10,458 nt of DNA from Sulfurovum sp. (GTDB taxonomy: Bacteria > Campylobacterota > Campylobacteria > Campylobacterales > Sulfurovaceae). Every line of letters begins with the position of its first letter. The stretch's first letter is position 1. Location of the stretch: assembly GCA_030622375.1 (NCBI GenBank), contig JAUXGC010000034.1, forward strand, positions 1-10,458, written 5' to 3'. A model generated the notes under the pieces. The model saw only the letters and a program-made list of their open reading frames with translations. It did no database searches and was not told the origin of the DNA. Of the stretch, positions 1 through 6,763 are shown one piece after another. The position numbers were made by a program, and so were the translations under genes.

Positions 1-45
1 AAGTATAAAATCGGATACAATTATATCTATAAGGAAGTCGATTGA
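1..45 (+). CDS. C-terminal end of an unidentified upstream gene (partial)
   Basis: Reading from base 1 in frame 1 gives fourteen sense codons (KYKIGYNYIYKEVD) followed by a TGA stop. The stop shares bases with the TTG start of eptA, a typical translational-coupling overlap. The fragment is too short to identify. Frame 2 is also open across this stretch and runs on into eptA, so the frame choice rests mainly on the neat stop/start overlap. If real, it means eptA is a downstream member of an operon that begins outside the window, which also explains why no promoter is visible ahead of eptA. Confidence 0.45.
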   Translation, partial: KYKIGYNYIYKEVD

Positions 46-1619
46 AAGCTATCACAAATACATTTATAATTATATTTACTTCCATCTTTATAGTGATATT
101 TCATAATTCTACTTTTTTTGAACATGTGCTTCAAGTCTATCCTTTATCTTCTGACAATATAGGATTTTTTTTCTCTACAGCCTTCATCATCTACGCACTA
201 CTTGCTATACTATTTGCACTATTTTCATCAAAATATACACTCAAGCCCATACTTATATCCACACTTGTACTCTCATACTTTATACACTATTTTATGCAAG
301 CTTACAATATAGTTGTAGACAAAACAATGATAGAGAATATACTTCAAACAGATATAAAAGAAGGTATGGATCTTATGAGTGTGGATCTCTTTATAGACTT
401 CTTTTTTATTGCTTTTCTACCTGCTTTAATAGTCTATAAAATACCATTAAAACAGAGAAGATTTAAAACAGAATTTTGGAGCAAAATAAAATTTATATCT
501 ATACACCTCCTACTTATTCTCTTAACTCTTTTTACATTTTCGAAATTTTATACCTCTTTTTTTAGAGAACATAAAATATTACGCTTATATGTAAACCCAA
601 TTACTGCCATTTACAGTCTTACATCATATACTTATAGTCAATTAAAAGATGTAAATATCCCTATGCAAAAGATAGGATTGGACGCAAAACAGATAAAAAC
701 GAAAAACGAAAAACGAAAAATTATTATTATGGTTGTGGGTGAAGCTGCTCGCGGTGACCACTTTTCACTCAATGGATACAACAGAGAGACTAACCCCCTA
801 CTAAAGAAAGAGGACATTATAAACTTTCAAAATATGTACTCTTGCGGAACAACCACTGCTGTATCTGTTCCATGTATGTTTTCAGTATATGATAGAGACG
901 AGTATAGTTCTAATAAAGGCTACAACACACATAGTGTTCTTGATGTACTCTCCCATGCGGGTGTAGAAGTTTTATGGCGAGATAACAACTCCAACTCAAA
1001 AGGTGTTGCTGTAAGATTGACTTATGAAAACTACAAAACTTCCACACTCAATACTATGTGTGAAGGTGAGTGCAGAGACATGGGCATGCTTGTTGGACTC
1101 AAACAGAAAATAGAACAAAGTACTAAAGATATCATTATTGTTCTGCACCAAATGGGCAATCATGGACCGGCATACTATAAACGATACCCTAAATCTTTTG
1201 AAAAATTTACACCTGTATGCGAAACAAGCCAACTTGAGAAGTGTAGCGTTGAAGAGATAAAAAATGCATATGACAATGCTATTCTCTATACAGACTACTT
1301 TCTAGTACAAACAATTGACTTTCTCAAAAAATATGAGGAGAGTGCGGATACTGCCATGATATATATGTCAGACCATGGAGAGTCACTCGGAGACAATGGA
1401 TTATATCTGCATGGCTTACCCTACTTTATGGCTCCAAAACATCAAAAACATGTAGGTGCCATAATGTGGTTTGGAAAAGATTTTCCACTAGATACAGGAA
1501 AAATCAAAAGTAAGGCAAACAATCAATATAGTCATGACAATCTCTTCTCAACATTGCTTGGAGTATTTAATGTTCAAGCCAAAGTGTATGAAAAAGAGAT
1601 GGATATCTTAACTCAATAA
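42..1619 (+). CDS. eptA: Phosphoethanolamine transferase, EptA family
   Basis: Inner-membrane enzyme that moves phosphoethanolamine from phosphatidylethanolamine to lipid A or another surface acceptor, acting on the periplasmic side; in this family it lowers surface negative charge and polymyxin susceptibility. The 525 residues have the normal layout: about five membrane segments (roughly 6-22, 40-62, 68-90, 114-132, 150-168), a linker, then an alkaline-phosphatase-like domain from about 225. Catalytic landmarks are visible: metal ligand E234 in VVGEAARGDH, nucleophile T272 in SCGTTTAVSVPC, D444 and H445 in SDHGES, H457, and H374. Cysteine pairs C268/C278, C340/C344 and C393/C401 match the three disulfides of EptA/MCR proteins. 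The start is TTG with AAGGAAG at 31-37 four bases upstream. Three 7-bp repeats lie in the linker. The acceptor (lipid A, flagellar rod or glycan) cannot be told from sequence; some Campylobacter enzymes of this family use several. Confidence 0.95.
   Translation: MKAITNTFIIIFTSIFIVIFHNSTFFEHVLQVYPLSSDNIGFFFSTAFIIYALLAILFALFSSKYTLKPILISTLVLSYFIHYFMQAYNIVVDKTMIENILQTDIKEGMDLMSVDLFIDFFFIAFLPALIVYKIPLKQRRFKTEFWSKIKFISIHLLLILLTLFTFSKFYTSFFREHKILRLYVNPITAIYSLTSYTYSQLKDVNIPMQKIGLDAKQIKTKNEKRKIIIMVVGEAARGDHFSLNGYNRETNPLLKKEDIINFQNMYSCGTTTAVSVPCMFSVYDRDEYSSNKGYNTHSVLDVLSHAGVEVLWRDNNSNSKGVAVRLTYENYKTSTLNTMCEGECRDMGMLVGLKQKIEQSTKDIIIVLHQMGNHGPAYYKRYPKSFEKFTPVCETSQLEKCSVEEIKNAYDNAILYTDYFLVQTIDFLKKYEESADTAMIYMSDHGESLGDNGLYLHGLPYFMAPKHQKHVGAIMWFGKDFPLDTGKIKSKANNQYSHDNLFSTLLGVFNVQAKVYEKEMDILTQ
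699..719 (+). repeat. Three perfect 7-bp tandem repeats inside eptA
   Basis: The heptamer ACGAAAA occurs three times in a row, preceded and followed by further A residues. It codes for a lysine-rich part of the linker (KTKNEKRK, about residues 219-226) between the membrane domain and the catalytic domain. The unit length is not a multiple of three, so gain or loss of one copy would shift the frame and cut off the whole catalytic domain. Confidence 0.9.
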
Positions 1620-2495
1620 ATCTTTTACACTCTCAAGTGGGTCTTTCCCATCTTCTATCATCTCATATACCTCTTGGGCTATGGGAAGATAAATATCTTG
1701 TTCTTTGGCTATTTTATATAGTGCTTTAGAAGTAGGAACACCCTCTGCTACTTCACCTAACTCTTCAAGTATCTCATCCATACTTTGTCCTTTTGCTAAG
1801 CCCAATCCTACTCTATAATTACGTGAAAGTGTTGAACTTGCTGTAAGAAAAAGGTCTCCCGCCCCTCCCAAAGAGAGAAAAGTTTCTGCTTTTGCTCCAA
1901 AATATACTCCAAAACGTGACATTTCTACTAAGCCACGAGAAATCAAAGCCGCTCTAGCATTATTTCCTAACCCTAAACCGTCACAAACCCCACCAGCAAT
2001 AGCAATAACATTTTTATATGCCCCTGAAACTTCCGCACCTACTACATCATCGTCTATATAACCTTTGATAAAATCAGGCAAGTGATCTGCATAGATTTGT
2101 GCCAATTTAGAATTTGTAGAACTTATCATGAGTGCTGTAGGGAGTGACTTTTGTACTTCTGTAGCAAAAGATGGACCTGAAATAAATGCCAACCTTTCAT
2201 CTTCTACAAACTCTCCATAAATATCATTGAGAAAAGCTCCAGTTGAAGTCTCTATACCCTTTGCGGCTACTAAAATATTTTGTCCTCTATCTTCAAAATT
2301 ATTTTCCATCCACTCTCTTGCAAACTGTGCAGGAATTGCCATTATCAAATACTCTCTACCTAATGCCTCATCAAGTGAGACAAAGTTTTTTATATTTTTA
2401 ACACTACGAGAATGGATAACCACATCGTTATTTTGACTATAGGCATGATAGAGTGCCTGACCCCATTTACCTGCTCCTATAATGGCTATTTTCAT
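1608..2495 (-). CDS. gpsA: Glycerol-3-phosphate dehydrogenase [NAD(P)+]
   Basis: Cytoplasmic enzyme reducing dihydroxyacetone phosphate to sn-glycerol 3-phosphate, the backbone for phospholipid synthesis. The N-terminal Rossmann fold opens with MKIAIIGAGKWGQAL (GxGxxG at 7-12). K79, GPSFATEV (107-114), catalytic K161 in AYKNVIAIAGG, the GGAGDLFLT stretch (210-218), R225/N226 in LSRNYR, and EGVPTSKAL (251-259) are all present. At 295 aa it is shorter than the roughly 330 aa enterobacterial enzyme, which I believe is normal for Campylobacterota. The ATG start has AAAGGAG seven bases upstream and overlaps the stop of the 38-codon ORF before it (ATGA), so it is probably translated from the channel transcript. 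Its stop lies 12 bp inside the 3' end of convergent eptA. An altered copy of its first seven codons sits 113 bp upstream. Confidence 0.96.
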   Translation of the reverse strand: MKIAIIGAGKWGQALYHAYSQNNDVVIHSRSVKNIKNFVSLDEALGREYLIMAIPAQFAREWMENNFEDRGQNILVAAKGIETSTGAFLNDIYGEFVEDERLAFISGPSFATEVQKSLPTALMISSTNSKLAQIYADHLPDFIKGYIDDDVVGAEVSGAYKNVIAIAGGVCDGLGLGNNARAALISRGLVEMSRFGVYFGAKAETFLSLGGAGDLFLTASSTLSRNYRVGLGLAKGQSMDEILEELGEVAEGVPTSKALYKIAKEQDIYLPIAQEVYEMIEDGKDPLESVKDLLS

Positions 2496-2608
2496 ATAAA
2501 CACTCCTTTAATGCAACAAGTTGCATGAGCCAACTGCTGAAGTTGCCATAGTGGCAACGTAGCTAGCAGGACTTTGTTCTGATAGCGTCCTATAATAGTT
2601 AATTTCAT
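2492..2608 (-). CDS. 38-aa ORF between channel and gpsA; possible split-off gpsA start
   Basis: This ORF starts at an ATG overlapping the channel's TGA stop (ATGA) and ends in a TGA overlapping the gpsA ATG (ATGA). It has an excellent AAGGAG seven bases before its ATG (plus-strand CTCCTT, 2616-2621). Its first residues, MKLTIIG, mirror gpsA MKIAIIG: over the first 21 bases 18 match, and the ribosome binding site spacing is the same. After codon 7 it runs into a hairpin-rich sequence giving GRYQNKVLLATLPLWQLQQL and a Cys-Cys pair. I know no family for it. The most likely reading is the original gpsA start interrupted by a repeat element, now a short leader that keeps gpsA coupled to the channel. 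A real small protein is less likely but not excluded. Confidence 0.45.
   Translation of the reverse strand: MKLTIIGRYQNKVLLATLPLWQLQQLAHATCCIKGVFI
2511..2591. repeat. Cluster of hairpins, possible REP/MITE-like element
   Basis: Three inverted repeats lie in a row. First, ATGCAAC/GTTGCAT with a 2-base centre (2511-2526). Second, a nested pair: outer CTGCT (2534-2538) with AGCAG (2565-2569), inner GTTGCC (2542-2547) with GGCAAC (2553-2558). Third, AGGAC (2568-2572) with GTCCT (2587-2591). No run of T follows on either strand, so it is not a standard terminator. It is contained in the 38-codon ORF, and GTTGCAT/GTTGCCAT recur within it. I suspect a dispersed palindromic element, but only one copy is in the window, so repetitiveness is inference. 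Confidence 0.55.
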
Positions 2609-4251
2609 ACAGTATCTCCTTGAATGTGTGTCTCTATCATATCTATAAACTCAATAGCACTCTCTTCATACATATCAAACACTTTATTTGCTCCTGCTAA
2701 AAGTAACTTTCTGTTATCCTCTTTACTGTCTGAGAGTGCAACAATCCTATTTTCAAAACCTTTGGCACGCAATGAAATAATATGGTATACATTGATTGCT
2801 TCATCATTCATTGCGCAAACAACAACAGCTTCCTCTAAAAATTTAATCTGCTCCAAATAATTTTCTTGTGCATAGTCTATCAAAACTACCTGTTCAAAAC
2901 CATCATTTTTAGCCATCTCGTACTGCTCTTTGTTCTGCTCATAAATCGAAACATCCAAACTCTCATCTTGCAATACTCTACATAGATGAATACTCTTATG
3001 CGTATATCCAAAAAAGATAATCTTTTTACTATATCTTCTAAGATAACGAAGCGCTTTTGCACCTACAACATTATAGGGCTCAAGTATATTATCTACACGG
3101 GCTGCTTCATACTGCGCTCTAAGATAAGGTTTGTTCATTCGTGCAAAAACAACACTTTGTTTGTGTATACTCTTTGCATTTAAAATAAAATATATATTTT
3201 CTATATCTGAACTTGCAAGAGTTAGCATCGCTAAAATATTGTTGGTCTTATATAACTCTTTTATGAGTTTTGCACTTGATCCTTCTGCGCGTATAACCTG
3301 ATATCCAGCTTCCATTGCCATGTTTGCTTTGAGCTCATTGTTTTCTATTATGACAGGCTCATACTGTTTATGATTTCGAAGTTTCTTTGCAATAGTCACC
3401 CCCAAATGTCCATAACCATTAATGATGATAACATTTGCCATCTTGTGTACTCGATGAATGCTGTCTTGATTACGCAACTCATCAAATCTTTCAGAGAATG
3501 CAGAAACCATCACCGAAGTAACAAATGAAATCATAGCGATACCAAAGACAATACCAAACATTGAGACTACTTTACCCATATCTGTTACTGGCGAAATATC
3601 ACCATATCCTACAGTTGAAATAGTAACCAAAGCCCAATAGATAGCATCTAAATATGAATGCAACTCTTTATTGATTCCATACTCCAGTAGATAAAAAATA
3701 GACCCAAAAACAAAAGTAATACCAAAGAGCATATAGCCTAAAAAAACAAATTCAAAACGCTTTTTAACAAGTGCTTGAAAAAGACTGGAAGTGCCATGCA
3801 TATAGTGGTAAAGTTTAAAGAGTCTAATAATTCTAAACTTTGGAAAAATAGCTATAAGGTCTATAATAGCAGGAAGCGAGATGATATATGAGAGCTTAAC
3901 TCTTAAGGGTACCCAGTAGTGTTCTGACTTTTTAGCTGGATTTTGGTGGCTTTTTGAGACTATATATTTATGTATATCGTGACTTATCCACAGTCTAAGA
4001 AGATATTCTATTGCAAAAATAGCTGTTACAAAATATAAATCAAAAGTCATAAGCCATTCAGGTATTTTTGTAGTTTTACTTATGATTAATATTACGATTG
4101 AAATAACAATTAAAAAAATCATAAAAGTATCAAAATATTTTTTATAAGGGTAGTTTACATCTTCTAAAATTGATCGAAAAAATGATTTAGTTTTTTGATA
4201 ACGAGAAGAGTTATCTATCTTGTGGGAGAGTTTTAGTATAAAGTTATGCAT
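2605..4251 (-). CDS. Voltage-gated-type K+ channel with tandem RCK (TrkA-N) domains
   Basis: Inner-membrane potassium channel with a cytoplasmic regulatory part. The preferred start is the ATG at 4251 (548 aa), with GGGAG six bases upstream; a longer GTG start would put codons into an inverted repeat. Membrane segments lie at about 41-58, 70-88, 118-136 and 167-189, followed by pore helix and filter TVGYGD (213-218), then 226-250. The S4-like stretch PKFRIIRLFKLYHY (137-150) has four to five basic residues, fewer than in strongly voltage-gated channels. The first RCK fold begins at 273 with GYGHLG (279-284) and acidic E303, the expected nucleotide-binding pattern. The second begins at about 410 with FFGYTHKSIH, where the glycine motif is lost, so it probably serves assembly rather than binding. 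It follows gatB after a 76-bp spacer holding an inverted repeat and shares ATGA with the next ORF. The ligand (NAD, ATP, Ca2+ or other) cannot be read from the sequence. Confidence 0.92.
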   Translation of the reverse strand: MHNFILKLSHKIDNSSRYQKTKSFFRSILEDVNYPYKKYFDTFMIFLIVISIVILIISKTTKIPEWLMTFDLYFVTAIFAIEYLLRLWISHDIHKYIVSKSHQNPAKKSEHYWVPLRVKLSYIISLPAIIDLIAIFPKFRIIRLFKLYHYMHGTSSLFQALVKKRFEFVFLGYMLFGITFVFGSIFYLLEYGINKELHSYLDAIYWALVTISTVGYGDISPVTDMGKVVSMFGIVFGIAMISFVTSVMVSAFSERFDELRNQDSIHRVHKMANVIIINGYGHLGVTIAKKLRNHKQYEPVIIENNELKANMAMEAGYQVIRAEGSSAKLIKELYKTNNILAMLTLASSDIENIYFILNAKSIHKQSVVFARMNKPYLRAQYEAARVDNILEPYNVVGAKALRYLRRYSKKIIFFGYTHKSIHLCRVLQDESLDVSIYEQNKEQYEMAKNDGFEQVVLIDYAQENYLEQIKFLEEAVVVCAMNDEAINVYHIISLRAKGFENRIVALSDSKEDNRKLLLAGANKVFDMYEESAIEFIDMIETHIQGDTV

Positions 4252-4265
4252 ATATATCTCCCTTG

Positions 4266-4326
4266 TAGGGTGTTGTGCCCTCACAACACCATTTAGATAA
4301 AGGTGTTGTGAGGACACAACACCCTA
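4266..4326. repeat. 61-bp nested inverted repeat between gatB and channel gene
   Basis: Two 25-bp arms (4266-4290 and 4302-4326) are inverted complements with one mismatch (4278 versus 4314), separated by 11 bases. Each arm is itself a hairpin: GGTGTTGTG and CACAACACC flank a 4-base loop (CCCT on the left, AGGA on the right). The motif GGTGTTGTG therefore occurs four times in alternating orientation. The outermost bases are TA on both sides, compatible with a short element inserted at a TA dinucleotide. It begins one base after the gatB stop and ends just before the channel ribosome binding site. In mRNA it could form one long hairpin or two short ones. No T-run follows, so a simple terminator is unlikely; a REP/BIME-like or MITE-like element, or an mRNA stability or processing site, fits better. 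Confidence 0.9.
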
Positions 4327-4327
4327 A

Positions 4328-5758
4328 TTAGCCCAAACGCTCTTTTAGCAATTCATTTACTTTAGTAGGATTTGCAGTCCCTTTACTGGCTTTCATGGTT
4401 TGCCCCACAAAGAACCCAAAAAGTTTATCTTTTCCAGACTTATACTGCTCTACTTTATCTTGATTTTGCGAAAGTATCTCATCTATGATAGCTAAAATAG
4501 CTCCATCATCACTTACTTGTGCAAGACCAAGTTCATCTATAATCATAACTATATCACGACTCGTATTTTTCATCATATAATCAAGCACATCTTTGGCACC
4601 TTTTCCAGAGACAGTATCATCAGATATTTTAGAAACTAAAACTCCTAGTGTTTTTGCATTTACAGGTGATTTCTCTATGGATAATCCAGACTTGTTTAAG
4701 CGACCAAGCAGCTCTGAAGTGAGCCATGTTACGGCAGTTTTAGCTACAGCTCCCTGCTCTAACATCTCTTCAAAGTAGTATGCCATCTCTTTGTCTGAAG
4801 TAATCACTTTAGCATCATCCGGCTTGATGCCAAACTCTTCAACATAACGCTTTACTTTTACATCTGGAAGCTCTGGCATTATTTTTGCTTCATCTATCAT
4901 CTCTTGTGTTACAATCAAAGGACGTAAATCTGGATCTGGGAAATAACGATAATCAGCTGCCTCCTCTTTGCTTCTCATAGACTTAGTAAAACCATCAGCA
5001 ACACTCCAAAGCCTAGTCTCTTGACGTACATCTTGCTCATATACACCATCTTCATAAGCTTCTGTTTGTCTTTGAACTTCATAGGCTATGGCGGCTGCTA
5101 CAAATTTAAAAGAGTTAATATTTTTAATCTCAACTCTTGTGCCAAACTCTTTTTGTCCTTGTGGGCGAATAGATACATTCACATCACATCTAAATGATCC
5201 CTCTTGCATATTTGCATCACTTATGTCAAGGTAGCGTACTGTAGAGTGAAGCTTTTTTAAATACGCTACAGCTTCATCAGAATTTCTCATATCGGGGTCA
5301 GATACAATTTCAAGCAAAGGTGTACCTGAACGATTTAAATCTATTTTAGAGTAGTTGCCCTCATGTATATTTTTACCTGCATCTGCCTCAAGATGTGCTT
5401 GTGTCATACCAATGCGTTTTTGCGTACCATCTTTAAGGTCTATAAACAATTCACCTTTTTGGACTATGGCTTTAGTAAGTTGTGTAATTTGATATGCCGA
5501 AGGGCTATCTGGATAAAAGTAACTTTTTCTATCAAAATTAGAGCTATGGTTTACGTTTCCATTAATCGCATATCCAAGTCTCATAGCTTTAATAGCAGCC
5601 TCTTTATTGACTACTGGCAAAGCCCCTGGAAGCGCGAGACAAGTTGGACAAGTATTTATATTTTGATGTGCCGCAAAAGAGGTTGGGCAAGAGCAAAAAA
5701 GTTTAGTTTTAGTATTGAGCTGAACATGAACTTCAAGACCGATAACGGTTTCAAACAT
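4328..5758 (-). CDS. gatB: Aspartyl/glutamyl-tRNA(Asn/Gln) amidotransferase subunit B
   Basis: Subunit B of the GatCAB complex, which phosphorylates mischarged Glu-tRNA(Gln) or Asp-tRNA(Asn) and converts them to Gln-tRNA(Gln) or Asn-tRNA(Asn) using ammonia from GatA. At 476 aa it is full length. Visible are the N-terminal [13 protein letters not shown], zinc-site cysteines C22, C24, C37 and C40, HLEADAGK (122-129), [11 protein letters not shown] (184-194), [11 protein letters not shown] (206-216), YRYFPDPDL (270-278), and the C-terminal YqeY-like tail ending in [16 protein letters not shown]. The motif at 80-93 reads [14 protein letters not shown], where most GatB proteins have DLPK(G/A)YQ, a small local divergence. 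The ATG start has AAGGAA seven bases upstream. GatA and GatC are not in the window; scattered gat genes are common in this phylum. Confidence 0.98.
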   Translation of the reverse strand: MFETVIGLEVHVQLNTKTKLFCSCPTSFAAHQNINTCPTCLALPGALPVVNKEAAIKAMRLGYAINGNVNHSSNFDRKSYFYPDSPSAYQITQLTKAIVQKGELFIDLKDGTQKRIGMTQAHLEADAGKNIHEGNYSKIDLNRSGTPLLEIVSDPDMRNSDEAVAYLKKLHSTVRYLDISDANMQEGSFRCDVNVSIRPQGQKEFGTRVEIKNINSFKFVAAAIAYEVQRQTEAYEDGVYEQDVRQETRLWSVADGFTKSMRSKEEAADYRYFPDPDLRPLIVTQEMIDEAKIMPELPDVKVKRYVEEFGIKPDDAKVITSDKEMAYYFEEMLEQGAVAKTAVTWLTSELLGRLNKSGLSIEKSPVNAKTLGVLVSKISDDTVSGKGAKDVLDYMMKNTSRDIVMIIDELGLAQVSDDGAILAIIDEILSQNQDKVEQYKSGKDKLFGFFVGQTMKASKGTANPTKVNELLKERLG

Positions 5759-5788
5759 GGCTGTTTTCCTTGTTAAATAATTAGATGG

Positions 5789-5794
5789 ATTATA
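5789..5794 (-). promoter_or_regulatory. Putative -10 box upstream of gatB
   Basis: On the minus strand TATAAT lies 30 bases before the gatB ATG, within the 59-bp gap after the DUF3108-like gene. A transcript starting some seven bases downstream would have a leader of about 24 bases containing the ribosome binding site. No -35 is evident, which is usual for Campylobacterota sigma-70 promoters. In such AT-rich DNA, chance matches are common. Confidence 0.45.
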
Positions 5795-5817
5795 TCGTTT
5801 TGCTTATTTAAGAGAGT

Positions 5818-6561
5818 TTATTGTCTTATAATGCGTATATCTCCAAAGAAAATCAAATCTTTCAAGACAGCTTGCTCCACTATGCCCTCTTTGCCTATCC
5901 TTATATCTAGTTCACCCTTTTCACTGTGATAGACTTTTCTATATAGTACCACTCTACTGTACCAATCATCTTTGCCCTCTTTACCAGTAAGAACTTTAAT
6001 CTTTTTTAAGAGCTTTGGTGCAGGAATGATAACATCACGACGCCCTTTTTTATGATCTATTCCTATAGCAGAAAACTTATAAGTTCTACTCTTATGCTTA
6101 TCTTCTATATACTGAGGAAGATTTAAAAAAAGAACTATCATATCTTCTGATCCATAATAGTTAAGCACTCTTTTTGTGTCTATAACTTTTTTACCTGTTT
6201 TCCACTTTCTGATATGCCTTGTAACTGTTTTGTTTTTATGATTTGCTGTGTAGACAGTTATGCGTTTATATTTTCCATAAAACTCTATCATCTCATATCT
6301 GTCTGTCACTAGCAACCCGTTCTCTATATGCCCTTTAGAGGTATGACGCTCTCTAAGATTACCTGTTACTTTATTGGCAATATACCCTAGCACAGATACA
6401 TTTGAATCTAAAATATATTTTTGCTTATTGGTGGTCAGAGTTGCCTCTATTTTAGCTACTTCACCTACTATACCAAACTCAACACTATAATTTATATAGA
6501 TAGTTTTTGCATTAAGGGTAGCTATGCTAAAGATTAAAATCACAATAAGTCGTAACGTCAA
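5818..6561 (-). CDS. Exported DUF3108-like protein
   Basis: A 247-aa protein with a clear signal peptide: basic MTLR, hydrophobic LIVILIFSIA, and likely cleavage after A18 (TLNA-K). The mature part is rich in beta-prone segments and lysine. It opens with a Y-x-V-x-F-G-I-V-G-E pattern followed by a VLGYIANKVTG stretch, resembling DUF3108 proteins, which often begin with a tyrosine-led strand and a glycine-rich turn and are periplasmic. No catalytic motif is evident and the function is unknown. The start is TTG, chosen because GGAGGA lies just upstream and the signal peptide begins there. It is the first minus-strand gene after the divergent intergenic region and lies 59 bp ahead of gatB. It could be in the same operon, although gatB seems to have its own -10 box. 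Assignment to DUF3108 is from overall pattern only. Confidence 0.7.
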   Translation of the reverse strand: MTLRLIVILIFSIATLNAKTIYINYSVEFGIVGEVAKIEATLTTNKQKYILDSNVSVLGYIANKVTGNLRERHTSKGHIENGLLVTDRYEMIEFYGKYKRITVYTANHKNKTVTRHIRKWKTGKKVIDTKRVLNYYGSEDMIVLFLNLPQYIEDKHKSRTYKFSAIGIDHKKGRRDVIIPAPKLLKKIKVLTGKEGKDDWYSRVVLYRKVYHSEKGELDIRIGKEGIVEQAVLKDLIFFGDIRIIRQ

Positions 6562-6589
6562 AATACTCCTCCAATAACCTTAAATTGTA

Positions 6590-6595
6590 ATCATA
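6590..6595 (-). promoter_or_regulatory. Possible -10 box for the DUF3108-like gene
   Basis: The minus strand carries TATGAT about 28 bases before the TTG start, with the strong GGAGGA ribosome binding site in between. No convincing -35 is present. This is a weak call made mainly because the divergent layout requires a promoter here. Confidence 0.3.
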
Positions 6596-6695
6596 CCCTC
6601 TTTTCTCTCAATTTTCTATATTGACTCTTTTATACATATATTACCGCACCAACTAAACACTAGCTAACCCATATTTATTCTATTTTTTAAAATTT

Positions 6696-6715
6696 ACTCA
6701 AAAATACTCAAAAAT
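6696..6715 (+). repeat. Two tandem copies of a 10-bp motif upstream of the desaturase
   Basis: ACTCAAAAAT occurs twice in perfect tandem, ending 14 bases before the putative -10 box of the desaturase. The 10-bp period places both copies on about the same face of the helix. It could be a regulator binding site, a bent A-tract or an UP-like element. Confidence 0.85.
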
Positions 6716-6729
6716 TAATAAATTTGCTA

Positions 6730-6735
6730 TATAAT
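6730..6735 (+). promoter_or_regulatory. Putative -10 box for the desaturase gene
   Basis: A consensus TATAAT preceded by TTTGC lies 28 bases before the preferred ATG, and would give a leader of about 20 bases containing only the ribosome binding site GGAGAA (6755-6760). A second TATAAT sits at 6739-6744, too close to the ribosome binding site to be the better candidate. The tandem 10-bp repeat lies where a -35 region or activator site would be. Confidence 0.55.
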
Positions 6736-6763
6736 TATTATAATGATAATTGATGGAGAAGTT

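Noticed and set aside
2511..2591. Integron attC site
   Set aside because: The paired RYYYAAC and GTTRRRY core sites with the usual spacing are not present, and there is no integrase or cassette layout.
4252..4317. N-terminal extension of the K+ channel by 22 codons from a GTG
   Set aside because: The added codons lie inside the inverted repeat and have no ribosome binding site, whereas the ATG at 4251 has GGGAG at good spacing and starts a normal N-terminus.
4266..4326. Rho-independent terminator after gatB
   Set aside because: The hairpin is strong but no T-run follows it on the minus strand; the bases after it lead directly into the channel ribosome binding site.
5363..5776. 137-codon plus-strand ORF opposite gatB
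   Set aside because: It is antisense to strongly conserved GatB coding sequence, is rich in Cys, Phe and Lys, has no family resemblance, and is best explained as a frame shadow.
6743..6763. Earlier ATG for the desaturase adding seven residues
   Set aside because: It lies at or before the expected transcript start and lacks a ribosome binding site; the ATG at 6764 follows GGAG by five bases.
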